From NCBI GenBank assembly GCA_963760735.1, contig CAVXEB010000004.1, positions 1,116,001 to 1,180,000 of the forward strand: a DNA stretch of 64,000 nucleotides, read 5' to 3'. The position numbers were made by a program, and so were the translations under genes. Numbering within the stretch: the first letter of the stretch is position 1; every line of letters starts with the position of its first letter. The DNA comes from CF-46 sp963760735 (GTDB lineage: Bacteria; Chloroflexota; Limnocylindria; Limnocylindrales; CSP1-4). The notes beneath the pieces were generated by a model that was given only the letters and a program-made list of their open reading frames with translations, searched no databases and was not told where the DNA came from. Below, piece after piece: positions 35,983 through 44,477 of the stretch.

Positions 35983-37349
35983 GACCGGGCCGCGGCCGCG
36001 AGGAACGCGGACGACCCGACCCGGTCGAGCAGGTTCGTGGTCATCCGGCCGTCCAGGAAGGCCTCGTTCGCGAGGATCGCCTGATGGATCGGGACGTTCG
36101 TGACGAGGCCCTCGACGATCAGCTCGGCGAGGGCGACCCGGCCGCGCTCGATCGCGGCATCGCGGGTCGGGCCCCAGACGACGAGCTTGCCGAGGAGCGA
36201 GTCGTAGAACGGCGGGACCTCGTACCCGGCGTACAGGTGCGAGTCCATCCGGACGCCCGGACCGCCCGGCGCGAGATAGCGGTCGACGACGCCGGCCGCC
36301 GGGCGGAAGTCGCGCTCCGCGTCCTCGGCGTTGATCCGGAACTCGATCGCGTGGCCGCGCCCGATCACGTCGGTCTGGCTGAACCCGAGCGGCTCGCCCG
36401 CGGCGATCTTGATCTGCGTCGCGACGAGGTCGATGCCGGTCAGCATCTCCGTCACCGGATGCTCGACCTGGATCCGGGAGTTGATCTCGATGAAGAAGAA
36501 GTTGCCGTCGCGGTCGACGAGGAACTCGAGGGTCCCGACGTTCTCGTAGCCGGCCGAGACCACGGCGCGGACCGCCCGCGTGCAGAGGTCGTTCCGGGCC
36601 TCCGGCCCGAGGGCGGGGGTCGGACCCTCCTCGAGGATCTTCTGGTGGCGCCGCTGGACGCTGCAGTCCCGTTCGCCGAGATGGACGCCGCGGCCGTACC
36701 GGTCGACCGCCACCTGGACCTCGACGTGGCGGGTCTCGTCCAGCCACCGCTCCAGGTAGAGCGAGTCGTCACCGAACGCCGCCCGGGCCTCGGAGCGGCA
36801 GACGTTCAGCGACGCCTCCAGCTCGCGCGCGGTGCGGACCATCCGCATCCCCTTGCCGCCGCCGCCGGCCGCCGGCTTGATGAGGAGCGGGTAGCCGAGC
36901 CGCTCGCCCTCCTCGAGGGCGTGGGAGTCGTCGCGGAGGATCCCGTTGGAGCCCGGGATCGTCGGCAGGCCGAGCGAGCCGAGCAGCCGCCGCGTGGATT
37001 CCTTGTTCGAGAACCGCTCGAGGACGTTGGCCGGCGGCCCGATGAACGTCAGGTCATGGGCGCGGACGACCTCGGCGAAGCCCTCGTCCTCGGACAGGAA
37101 GCCGTAGCCCGGGTGGATCGCGTCGCAACCGGTGACGATCGCCGCGCTGATCACGGCCGGTGCGCTGAGGTACGAGCGGCGGGCGTCGGCCGGGCCGATG
37201 CAGATGGCCTCGTCGGCGAGCTGGACCGGGAGCGACTCGCGATCCGCCTCGCTGTAGGCGACGACCGCCTCGATGCCGAGCGTCCGGCAGGCGCGGAGGA
37301 TCCGGAGGGCGATCTCGCCACGGTTCGCGATGAGGATCTTGTGGAACAT
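35979..37349 (-). CDS. accC: Biotin carboxylase subunit of acetyl-CoA carboxylase
   Basis: 456 aa, standard. The start MFHKILIANRGEIALRIL is canonical and its ATG overlaps the stop of the preceding gene (TGATG). An ATP-grasp fold with the Gly-rich loop AAGGGGKGMR (~160), the EMK-equivalent YLERWLDETRHVEVQV segment (~205), the metal/ATP acid pair in FFFIEINSRIQVEHPVTE (~285-300) and GHAIEFRINAED (~335). It carboxylates the biotin on BCCP with bicarbonate and ATP. Neighbours encode the other acetyl-CoA carboxylase subunits. Confidence 0.97.
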   Translation of the reverse strand: MFHKILIANRGEIALRILRACRTLGIEAVVAYSEADRESLPVQLADEAICIGPADARRSYLSAPAVISAAIVTGCDAIHPGYGFLSEDEGFAEVVRAHDLTFIGPPANVLERFSNKESTRRLLGSLGLPTIPGSNGILRDDSHALEEGERLGYPLLIKPAAGGGGKGMRMVRTARELEASLNVCRSEARAAFGDDSLYLERWLDETRHVEVQVAVDRYGRGVHLGERDCSVQRRHQKILEEGPTPALGPEARNDLCTRAVRAVVSAGYENVGTLEFLVDRDGNFFFIEINSRIQVEHPVTEMLTGIDLVATQIKIAAGEPLGFSQTDVIGRGHAIEFRINAEDAERDFRPAAGVVDRYLAPGGPGVRMDSHLYAGYEVPPFYDSLLGKLVVWGPTRDAAIERGRVALAELIVEGLVTNVPIHQAILANEAFLDGRMTTNLLDRVGSSAFLAAAARS

Positions 37350-38029
37350 CAGGCCTCGCTCCGGGCGGCGTCGCGAGCGGCCAGCTCGATGACGATCAGC
37401 TCCTGGCCGTACTCCACGGCCTGGCCGGCCTCGACGAGGCTGGCGCCGACGATCCCGTCGGCCGGGGCGACGACCTCCTGGGGGACGCCGAGCATGTCGA
37501 CCACACCGAGCCGGTCCCCGGACCGGACGCGGGTCCCCGCCCGCGCCTCCGCGCGCGGCTGGAAGATCCCGACGGCCGGGGAGGTCGCGATCGAACGATG
37601 ACCGTCCGGTCCGTCGCCGCCCTGGGACCGCGTCGTGGCGGCTGGGCTCACGGCGCCTGGCCCGCTGCCGTTCGACGATGCCACGGTCCCGCCGACGGGC
37701 CGCGTCTCGCGGCTCGTCCGATGTCCCTCGAACCCGCCCGGCGTGTGACCGTGCCCGGCGTGGCCCGGCTGCGACCTCGACGCCCGGTCGGTCGCCCGTC
37801 GATTGTGGCCTCCGGAGCCCGGGGCGCCCTCGGCGGGCCGCCGGACCCGGACCGTCCAGTCGCCCTCGCCGACCTCGATCTCGCCGAGCCCGCTCGCCGA
37901 CAGCTTCGCGATCAACGCGGGGACGAGGTCGTCCGCGAGCCGGTCGATCTCAGCGTGTGCGGCAAGCCGATCGACCTCGGGCGACGGATCGGCGGGTCGG
38001 CGCGTGGACGAGCGGCGGTCGGCGGTCAC
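37349..38029 (-). CDS. BCCP-like protein lacking the biotin-acceptor lysine
   Basis: 226 aa from GTG 38029, with GAGG 9 nt upstream; accA ends 5 nt earlier. Residues ~25-68 match a BCCP N-terminal domain (AKLSASGLGEIEVGEGDWTVRVRR). A long Gly/His/Ser-rich linker spans ~70-145. The C-terminal biotinyl/lipoyl fold (~155-215) starts GDRLGVVDMLGVPQEV. Aligned without gaps to the usual GDxLxIVEAMKMMNxI, the acceptor Lys position is Gly (~181) and EAMKM becomes DMLGV. The rest (VEAGQAVEYGQELIVIE) is well kept. It cannot carry biotin. By analogy with plant BADC proteins, which are lysine-less BCCP homologues that restrain the carboxylase, it may occupy BCCP sites; that is inference. Confidence 0.85.
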   Translation of the reverse strand: MTADRRSSTRRPADPSPEVDRLAAHAEIDRLADDLVPALIAKLSASGLGEIEVGEGDWTVRVRRPAEGAPGSGGHNRRATDRASRSQPGHAGHGHTPGGFEGHRTSRETRPVGGTVASSNGSGPGAVSPAATTRSQGGDGPDGHRSIATSPAVGIFQPRAEARAGTRVRSGDRLGVVDMLGVPQEVVAPADGIVGASLVEAGQAVEYGQELIVIELAARDAARSEA

Positions 38030-38033
38030 GTGG

Positions 38034-39065
38034 TCAGACCTCGTCACGGGCCGGCGGCTCGTCACGGCGGCCGGCGGGGATCGACGGGATTCCGGACCAG
38101 CGGCCCGACTCGAGCAGGTTGCGGAAGCGGTCGGCGAGTCCCGGTCGCTCCGGTGTGGGCGGTGGCGGCGCCTCGACCTCGCGGTACGCGCCGAGGGTCC
38201 GGAAGCGACGGTAGCGCGCTTCGACGAGTGCGTCGAGCGGAATCCGCCCGAGGTCGTCGAGCTGCTCGAGGATGACCGTCTTCAGTCGTCGTGCGGTCTC
38301 CGCATGATCCGTGTGTGCCCCCTCGCCGGGCTCCGCGACGACGAGGTCGATCACGCCGAGCGCCTGCTGCTCGGGCGCGGTCATCCGCATCGCCAGCGCG
38401 GCGGTCGCGGCCTCGTCGGCCGTCCGCCACAGGATCGAGGCACAGCCCTCCGGGCTGATGACCGAGTAGACGGCGTTCTCCAGCGCGATGACGACGTCGC
38501 CGACCGCGATCGCGAGCGCGCCGCCGGATCCGCCCTCGCCGGTGATCACGACGACGATCGGCGTGCGGAGCCGGCTCATGAGCCCGATCGAGCGGGCGAT
38601 CGACTCCGCGATCCCGCGCTCCTCCGATTCGGGGCCCGGGTGCGCGCCCGGGACGTCGACGAACGTGACGACCGGGAGACCGAACCGCTCCGCGAGCTGC
38701 ATCACCCGCATCGCCTTGCGATACCCCTCCGGATGGGGCATGCCGAAGTTGCGCCGGATGTTCTCTTCGGTGTCGGCGCCCTTCTGCTGGCCGACGACGA
38801 CGACCCGTCGCTCGCCGATCCGGGCGAACCCGGTGACGACCGCCTCGTCGTCGCCGAAGAGCCGGTCTCCGTGGAGCTCGACGAACTCGTCGGCCATCGC
38901 CCCGACGAGATCGAGGATCCGGGGTCGCCGGAGGTTCCGCGCCAGCTGGACGCGGGCCCACGTCTCGGCCTTCGGGTCCGGCGGTCCGATCGGCGCCGCG
39001 TCGACGGCGTCCTGGCCGGCCGGCTCGACCGCTGCGCGATTGCGGCCGAGGATCCGGTCAACCAC
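38034..39065 (-). CDS. accA: Acetyl-CoA carboxylase carboxyltransferase alpha subunit
   Basis: 343 aa. The GTG at 39065 overlaps the accD stop by 8 nt. Crotonase-fold carboxyltransferase with RPRILDLVGAMADEFVELHGDR-type start (~48), GQQKGADTEENIRRNFGMPHPEG (~92), FVDVPGAHPG (~135), GEGGSGGALAIAVGD (~170) and SVISPEGCASILW (~198). It pairs with AccD to move CO2 from carboxybiotin to acetyl-CoA. A ~25-residue Pro/Arg-rich C-terminal tail follows the conserved part. Confidence 0.96.
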   Translation of the reverse strand: MVDRILGRNRAAVEPAGQDAVDAAPIGPPDPKAETWARVQLARNLRRPRILDLVGAMADEFVELHGDRLFGDDEAVVTGFARIGERRVVVVGQQKGADTEENIRRNFGMPHPEGYRKAMRVMQLAERFGLPVVTFVDVPGAHPGPESEERGIAESIARSIGLMSRLRTPIVVVITGEGGSGGALAIAVGDVVIALENAVYSVISPEGCASILWRTADEAATAALAMRMTAPEQQALGVIDLVVAEPGEGAHTDHAETARRLKTVILEQLDDLGRIPLDALVEARYRRFRTLGAYREVEAPPPPTPERPGLADRFRNLLESGRWSGIPSIPAGRRDEPPARDEV

Positions 39066-40242
39066 GCGTGGCCTCCTCGGCGGGCGCGACGACGGGATCC
39101 GTGCCGTCCGCGTCGACCGCCTCGGTCGGGATCACCGGCTCGGGCGCCGCCGCGGGCTCCCCGGCGGGGGTCGTGTCGTCGCTCGGTGACTGCCCGGCGG
39201 CCCCGGATCGGGCCGTCGTCGACTTGCGCGACCGCGGCTTCGGGGAAGGCTGGGCCGGCGGTGTCAGGTCGCCCGTGCCGTTGCCGTTCGCGGACGCGGC
39301 AGGTTCCGTGTCGCTCGGCAGGACCCGCTCGGCGAGGTTCGTGAGGAACGAGAACGGCCGGAAGTTCGGCAGGCCGATCACCTCGGCTTCGTCGACGGCG
39401 GGCGCGGCGATCGGCCGGGCGACGAGATAGCGGAGCAGACCCACGACCTCGTCGCGGAGCGCCGACCGGTGGACGACGCGGTCGAGGAACCCGTGCTCGA
39501 ACAGGAACTCCGATCGCTGGAACCCCGCCGGCAGCTCCTGGGCGATCGTGCCGGCGGACACGCGCGCGCCGGCGAACCCGATCAGCGCGTTCGGCTCGGC
39601 GACGTTGACGTCGCCGAGCACTGCGTACGAGGCGAACACGCCGCCCGTCGTCGGGTCGGTGAGGATGCTCACGTACGGGACACCCGCCGCCCGGAGACGC
39701 TCGAGCGCCGCGACCGTCTTGGCGAGCTGCATGAGGGACAGCGTGCCCTCCTGCATCCGGGCCCCACCGGACGCGGAGACGATGATCAAGGGGATCCGCG
39801 CCTCGAGCGCGGTCTCGGCGGCCCGGGTCACCTTCTCGCCGACGACGGCTCCCATCGAGCCGCCCATGAACCCGAAGTCCATCACGCAGATCGCGACCGG
39901 CTCGCCGTCGACCAGGCCGGTCCCCCATACGGCGGCGTCACGCATCCCGGTCGCCAGCTGGGCCGTGGCGATCCGGTCGGGGTACGTCTTCTGGTCCACG
40001 AACCGGAGGGGATCCTCGGACTCGAGGCCGCCGTCGCGCTCGATGAACGAGCCGTGGTCGAGGAGCAGCGACAGGCGGGCCTCGGCGGAGAGCCGGAAGT
40101 GATGGCCGCACGACGGACAGACGCGGAGGACCTTGTCGAGCTGCTTGTTGAAGAGCATCTCGTCGCACGACGGGCACTTCGTCCAGAGGTCGGGCGGGTA
40201 GGCGTCGCGACGCGGCCGGAACGACGGCAGCTTGATCGGCAT
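39058..40242 (-). CDS. accD: Acetyl-CoA carboxylase carboxyltransferase beta subunit
   Basis: 394 aa from ATG 40242 (MPIKLPSFRP); this ATG overlaps the upstream stop (TGATG). The N-terminal zinc ribbon has CPSC at ~24 and CPSC at ~43. The carboxyltransferase core includes VMDFGFMGGSMGAVVGEK (~120), SASGGARMQEG (~150) and GRVSAG-type GFAGARVSAGTIAQ (~210). The C-terminal ~90 residues (from ~300) are a Thr/Pro/Ala-rich acidic tail not found in E. coli AccD (304 aa), giving a longer than usual protein. Confidence 0.96.
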   Translation of the reverse strand: MPIKLPSFRPRRDAYPPDLWTKCPSCDEMLFNKQLDKVLRVCPSCGHHFRLSAEARLSLLLDHGSFIERDGGLESEDPLRFVDQKTYPDRIATAQLATGMRDAAVWGTGLVDGEPVAICVMDFGFMGGSMGAVVGEKVTRAAETALEARIPLIIVSASGGARMQEGTLSLMQLAKTVAALERLRAAGVPYVSILTDPTTGGVFASYAVLGDVNVAEPNALIGFAGARVSAGTIAQELPAGFQRSEFLFEHGFLDRVVHRSALRDEVVGLLRYLVARPIAAPAVDEAEVIGLPNFRPFSFLTNLAERVLPSDTEPAASANGNGTGDLTPPAQPSPKPRSRKSTTARSGAAGQSPSDDTTPAGEPAAAPEPVIPTEAVDADGTDPVVAPAEEATRG

Positions 40243-40832
40243 CAGTCGAGCCTCGACCGTCGCCGCGACGTCGCCCGGCCGGATCCGACGATCGTGCCCG
40301 CGGCCGCCGCACCGAGGCGCGCGGATCGGGCGGCCCGCGCGGCGCGGACCATCGGGTCGATCGTCCGGCCCCGCTGGCCCCGACGCCAAGCGACGAGCGC
40401 CGCGCCGGCCAGCGAGATCGCCGCGGACGTCAGGGCGCCGCCGATCAGGAGCGGCCGGGCCAGCTCGCGCGACGCGGCCTCGTCGGCGTCATCCGGGCGC
40501 GGCCCGTCGAGATCGACCGCCGGCATCCGGAACGGGACGACGCGCCCCTCGGCGCCGACGGCCGTCGGCAGGCGCATCGCCATCGCAGCCTCGGCGAGCC
40601 GGGTCGCGAGACGCTCCTCGAAGCGGAACGACGGGTGGACCCGAACGAGGTCGCGGCGAAGCCGGTCGGCGGCGATCCGGGCGGCCGGATCGAGGGTCGC
40701 CGTGGGATCGTCGGCACCGGGACCGGCCGCATCCGCGTCGCCGCTCAGCCGCGATCCGGCGAGGAGGGCGTCGAGATACAGGTCGGTGAGGAGCGCGTCG
40801 GCCATCGCCGCGTCGCGATCGACGAGGCTCAT
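40242..40832 (-). CDS. Single-pass membrane protein coupled to an ECF sigma factor
   Basis: 196 aa from ATG 40832, whose ATGA overlaps the sigma-factor stop by 4 nt; its own stop overlaps the accD start. Residues ~1-120 are soluble and Asp/Ala/Arg-rich. One hydrophobic segment, LLIGGALTSAAISLAGAALVAW, lies at ~127-148. A strongly basic C-terminus (~150-196) follows. Position and topology resemble an anti-sigma partner, but the HxxxCxxC zinc motif of ZAS anti-sigmas is absent, so this is inference. No family is recognised. Confidence 0.7.
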   Translation of the reverse strand: MSLVDRDAAMADALLTDLYLDALLAGSRLSGDADAAGPGADDPTATLDPAARIAADRLRRDLVRVHPSFRFEERLATRLAEAAMAMRLPTAVGAEGRVVPFRMPAVDLDGPRPDDADEAASRELARPLLIGGALTSAAISLAGAALVAWRRGQRGRTIDPMVRAARAARSARLGAAAAGTIVGSGRATSRRRSRLD

Positions 40833-41515
40833 CCCTTCGAGGACGCGCGAGACGGCCGACGGCCGCGGGCCCCGTCGTCGCCGAGGTCGCGCGCGACCGC
40901 GCGCAGGGCTCGATGGACGAGGACCCGGACCGCGCCCTCGGAGCGCCCGAGGATGCCGGCGATCTCCGCGGTCGACATCTCGTCGACGAACCGGAGCACC
41001 AGCGCCTGGCGTCGGTCCGCCGGCAGCCGCCCGACGGCCTTCCACGCGGCGGCGGCCTCGTCGCGCACCGCCAGGCCGCCCTCGATGTCGAGCGGGTCGG
41101 CGATCATCGCGGCCGCTTCGAGCGGGGCGACCGGATGGCGACGCCGGCCGCGGCGCTGGTTGGCGACCGAGTTCCGGGCGATCTGGAACAGCCAGACGCG
41201 GAACGTCGAGGCCCCCTCGCCGTCGGCCGGCCGCGCCCGCTCCTCGAACCGGGGCAGGCCCGCGAGGGCGGCGAGGAACGTGCGCTCGGTCGCGTCCTCG
41301 GCCTCGTGATGGTCGCCGAGCTCATGAAAGGCGTAGCTGTACACCTGGGCGAGATACCTGCGATACAGGGCGTCGAACCGGAGCGGGTCGCGCCTGGCCT
41401 CCTCGACGAGCGCCCGATCCCGGTCGAGATGGGCGACCCGCGCGGTCGGAACCGCGGTCGCCGCCCGCTCGACGCGGTCGGTGGTGCTCGCCCTTCCCAA
41501 CACCGGACGGGGCAT
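40829..41515 (-). CDS. ECF-type RNA polymerase sigma factor
   Basis: 228 aa from ATG 41515 (MPRPVLGRAS), 4 nt after the birA stop. Region 2 spans ~40-115 (FDALYRRYLAQVYSYAF, then AEDATERTFLAAL, then FRVWLFQIARNSV). Region 4 spans ~150-205 (LPADRRQALVLRFVDEMSTAEIAGILGRSEGAVRVLVHRAL). There is no region 1 or 3. The ~35-residue N-terminal stretch is not part of the family core. Its place between birA and accD, with 1-4-nt junctions on both sides through its membrane partner, suggests it could control lipid or envelope genes. Target promoters are unknown. Confidence 0.92.
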   Translation of the reverse strand: MPRPVLGRASTTDRVERAATAVPTARVAHLDRDRALVEEARRDPLRFDALYRRYLAQVYSYAFHELGDHHEAEDATERTFLAALAGLPRFEERARPADGEGASTFRVWLFQIARNSVANQRRGRRRHPVAPLEAAAMIADPLDIEGGLAVRDEAAAAWKAVGRLPADRRQALVLRFVDEMSTAEIAGILGRSEGAVRVLVHRALRAVARDLGDDGARGRRPSRASSKG

Positions 41516-41519
41516 CGCG

Positions 41520-42332
41520 TTACACCCCGAGCCCGGCGACGGGGAGCCGGAGGTGCCGGATCTCGCCCGAGTAGACCGGCCGCTCGCCGCGCTCGCCGTC
41601 GACCATGAGCGCGCCGGACCGATCGTCGACGCCGAGGGCACGGACGATGTCGACCCGCCCGTCCGAGGCCTGGAGGGCGACGTCTCTGCCGGTCGTCACC
41701 TGTCGGGCCACCCAGTCGGCCGCATCGAAGCGGTCCTCGCGGAGGGACCCGACCGCCGCCTCGAGCCGCGCGAGGAAGCCGTCGAGCAGATGGTCGAGGT
41801 CGACCGGGCGGTCGTCGGACGCGTCGCTCAGCGAGGTCATCGTGTCGGCGAGGTCCGCCGGAAACTCGCCGCGGCGCCAGGTCCCGTTGATCCCGATCCC
41901 GACGACGACGCGCGGGTCGTCCGTGCCGAGCCCGACCGATTCGCCCAGGACGCCCGCGAGCTTCCGGACGGCGGGGCGCGCGGCCGTCTCGATCACGAGG
42001 TCGTTCGGCCACTTCAGGCGGACGGTGCCCGGCGCCAGCCCGGCCGCGTCCTCGGCCGCGTGGGCCATCGCGAGGCTCACGAGGGCCGGCAGGCGCCAGA
42101 CGCGGTCCGCTGCCAGCCAGGTCGGCCGGAAGCCGGCCGACAGGAGCAATGCGGCGCCGGGCGCCGCGACCCACGTTCGGCCCTCGCGACCGCGGCCCGC
42201 GCTCTGCTCGCCGGCCACCGCGACGCACACCTCTGGCGTGCCGTCGGCCAGCCAGTCACGGACGACGTCGTTGGTCGAGCCGAGGCGGTCGAACCGCTCG
42301 GAACGGGACAGGAAGGGGGCTGGAACAGTCAC
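41520..42332 (-). CDS. birA: Biotin-[acetyl-CoA carboxylase] ligase BirA (no repressor domain)
   Basis: 270 aa, GTG 42332 with 4-nt overlap of the lysC stop. The catalytic core has the biotinoyl-AMP loop GEQSAGRGREGRTW (~42-55), LKWPNDLVIE (~108) with the catalytic Lys, and GIGING (~146). The C-terminal SH3-like domain spans ~215-265. The N-terminal winged-helix of bifunctional E. coli BirA is missing, so it is a ligase only and not the biotin repressor. It probably biotinylates AccB (32702); the lysine-less paralogue cannot be a substrate. Confidence 0.93.
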   Translation of the reverse strand: MTVPAPFLSRSERFDRLGSTNDVVRDWLADGTPEVCVAVAGEQSAGRGREGRTWVAAPGAALLLSAGFRPTWLAADRVWRLPALVSLAMAHAAEDAAGLAPGTVRLKWPNDLVIETAARPAVRKLAGVLGESVGLGTDDPRVVVGIGINGTWRRGEFPADLADTMTSLSDASDDRPVDLDHLLDGFLARLEAAVGSLREDRFDAADWVARQVTTGRDVALQASDGRVDIVRALGVDDRSGALMVDGERGERPVYSGEIRHLRLPVAGLGV

Positions 42333-43621
42333 CGGCTCGCCACGGCGCCTGCTCCGGATGCGGCGTCGACGGCGGCGGAGTCCGGCCGCTCGAGCTCGAA
42401 CGCCGCGTGCAGCGCCCGGACCGCGGTCTCGAGCGAGTCCTCCGCGATGATCGTCGTGATCCGGATCTCGGAGGTCGAGATCATCTCGATGTTCACGCCG
42501 GCGTCGGCGAGGGTCCGGAACATCCGGGCGGCGTAGCCCGGGGCGTTCTGGATGCCGGCCCCGACGATCGAGATCTTCGCCACCGACGAGTCGGTCGTGA
42601 TCTCGCGGAACCCGAGGTCCCGCATCACGGGATCGAGGATCCGTTTCGCTTTCGCGAGCTCGACCCGCGGGATCGTGAAGCTCATGTCCGTCGACCCGCC
42701 GTGGCCGATGTTCTGGACGATCATGTCGACGTTGATGCCGGCCTCCGCGAGCGGGCCGAAGACGTGGGCGGCGACCCCCGGCCGATCGGGCACCTCGACG
42801 AGCGTGATCTTCGCGACGTTCCGATCGTGGGCGAGGCCACGGACCTTGTTCCGCTGCTCCACGAGCGGGTCCTCCTTGATCAGCGTTCCGGGCGCGTCCT
42901 CGAACGAGCTGAGGACCTCGATGACGACGTCGTTGACCCAGCCGAGCTCGACCGCTCGGGTCTGCATGACCTGGGCGCCCTGGTGGGCGAGCTCGAGCAT
43001 CTCCTCGTAGCCGATGATCGGCAGCTGGCGGGCCGCCGGCACGATCCGCGGATCGGCGGTGAAGATCCCGCGCACGTCGGTGAAGATCTGGCAGCGGGCG
43101 GCCTTCAGCCGGGCGGCGAGCGCGACGGCGGTCGTGTCGCTGCCACCGCGACCGAGCGTCGTGATGTCCGCGCCGGCCGCGTCCTCGCCCTCGGCCCGGC
43201 CCTGGAACCCGGCGATGATCACGACCTTTCCGTCGTTCAGCTCCCGACTGACCCGCTCGGGCTCGATCGACGCGATCCGGGCCCGGCCGTACCGGCCGTC
43301 CGTCGTGATCCCCGCCTGCGGCCCGCTGAGGCTGATCGCCCCGACCCCGAGTGCGTGGAGGGCCATCGAGACGAGCGTCGCGCTCTGGTGCTCGCCGGTG
43401 GCCAGGAGCATGTCCAGCTCCCGCTCATCGGGCGTGTCGGTGATCGCGGCGGCGAGGCCGAGCAGCTCGTCCGTTGCGTCGCCCATCGCGGACACGACGA
43501 CGACGAGGTCCGAGCCCGAGGCGCGTTCGCGGGCGATCCGTCGGGCGACCCGGCGAATCCTGTCTGCGTCGGCGAGGCTCGAGCCTCCGAACTTCTGGAC
43601 GACGAGCGGCGCGGCAGGCAT
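42329..43621 (-). CDS. lysC: Aspartate kinase
   Basis: 430 aa. The amino-acid kinase domain begins VVQKFGGSSLADADRIRRVA (~7) and contains the GRGGSDTTAVALAA segment (~155). Two ACT domains occupy ~265-425 (ITLVEVPDRPG at ~270 and ISIVGAGIQNAPG at ~350). It phosphorylates aspartate, the first step to Lys, Thr and Met; ACT domains give feedback control. It is the first gene of the minus-strand run, translationally coupled to birA. The 71-nt space to the divergent hydrolase at 43693 should hold the main promoter. Confidence 0.96.
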   Translation of the reverse strand: MPAAPLVVQKFGGSSLADADRIRRVARRIARERASGSDLVVVVSAMGDATDELLGLAAAITDTPDERELDMLLATGEHQSATLVSMALHALGVGAISLSGPQAGITTDGRYGRARIASIEPERVSRELNDGKVVIIAGFQGRAEGEDAAGADITTLGRGGSDTTAVALAARLKAARCQIFTDVRGIFTADPRIVPAARQLPIIGYEEMLELAHQGAQVMQTRAVELGWVNDVVIEVLSSFEDAPGTLIKEDPLVEQRNKVRGLAHDRNVAKITLVEVPDRPGVAAHVFGPLAEAGINVDMIVQNIGHGGSTDMSFTIPRVELAKAKRILDPVMRDLGFREITTDSSVAKISIVGAGIQNAPGYAARMFRTLADAGVNIEMISTSEIRITTIIAEDSLETAVRALHAAFELERPDSAAVDAASGAGAVASR

Positions 43622-43692
43622 CGACGCATTCTACCGCCCGGTCCGGCGCACTCCCGACACCAGCGGTAGCCTTCGGTCGGAGGTAGCGCTGC

Positions 43693-44475
43693 ATGTGCTT
43701 CGATCTCGATTCCCGGCCGCCGATCACTCCGATCGCCGGCGGCGCGCTCGACTCGGTCGAGATGATGTTGCACGCGGCGGACGGCAATCGATTCCGCGCG
43801 TTCCGCGCCCGCGCGACGACGCCGATGGGTGCCGGGGTCGTGATCCTGCCGGACGTCCGCGGTCTGCACCCGTTCTTCGAGGAGCTCGCCCTGCGGTTCG
43901 CGGAGCACGGCGTCGATGCGCTGGCCATCGACTACTTCGGGCGGACGGCGGGCGGTGGCCGACGCGAGGATGGCTTCGACTACATGCCCCACGTGGAGCA
44001 GGTGACCTGGGCAGGCCTGTCGGCCGACATCCGGGCGGCCGCGGAGCACCTCCGGATGGAGGACGAGCGCCGTGTCGAGGCGATGTTCACCAACGGCTTC
44101 TGCTTCGGCGGACGCCTGGCGTTCCTCACCGCGACGCTCGATCTCGACCTGGCCGGGTCGATCGGCTTCTACGGCAACCCGGTGGGACCCGGGCGCAATG
44201 ACATCCCGGCGCCGGCCGAGCTCGCGGGGATCATGTCCAACCCGATTCTCGGCCTGTTCGGCGGCGCGGACGCCGGCATCTCCGCCGAGAAGGTCGCCGC
44301 GTTCGATACGGCGCTGAGCGCCGCCGGCATCGAGCATCGGCTCGTGACGTACGAGGGCGCGCCCCACAGCTTCTTCGACCGCAAGGCAGACGAGTTCGCC
44401 GACGCCAGCGCGGCGTCCTGGGAGGAGACCCTGACCTTCATGCGCGGACACACGCCCAGCGCGATCGGAGCCTGA
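43693..44475 (+). CDS. Dienelactone hydrolase family protein
   Basis: 260 aa from ATG 43693 (MCFDLDSRPP). Alpha/beta-hydrolase with the family's Cys nucleophile in TNGFCFGGRLA at ~137, catalytic Asp probably near GLFGGADAG (~193) and His in YEGAPHSFFDRK (~225). GVVILPDVRGL (~55) supplies the oxyanion region. Relatives hydrolyse dienelactone in aromatic ring-cleavage pathways or act on other esters; no such pathway is adjacent, so the substrate is unknown. A small gene follows 2 nt after its stop. Confidence 0.92.
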   Translation: MCFDLDSRPPITPIAGGALDSVEMMLHAADGNRFRAFRARATTPMGAGVVILPDVRGLHPFFEELALRFAEHGVDALAIDYFGRTAGGGRREDGFDYMPHVEQVTWAGLSADIRAAAEHLRMEDERRVEAMFTNGFCFGGRLAFLTATLDLDLAGSIGFYGNPVGPGRNDIPAPAELAGIMSNPILGLFGGADAGISAEKVAAFDTALSAAGIEHRLVTYEGAPHSFFDRKADEFADASAASWEETLTFMRGHTPSAIGA

Positions 44476-44477
44476 GC

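Noticed and set aside
35869..36747. 292-aa frame ending at the small ORF
   Set aside because: Most of it is a shadow of accC; only the last 37 codons, starting at the accC stop, are plausible as coding.
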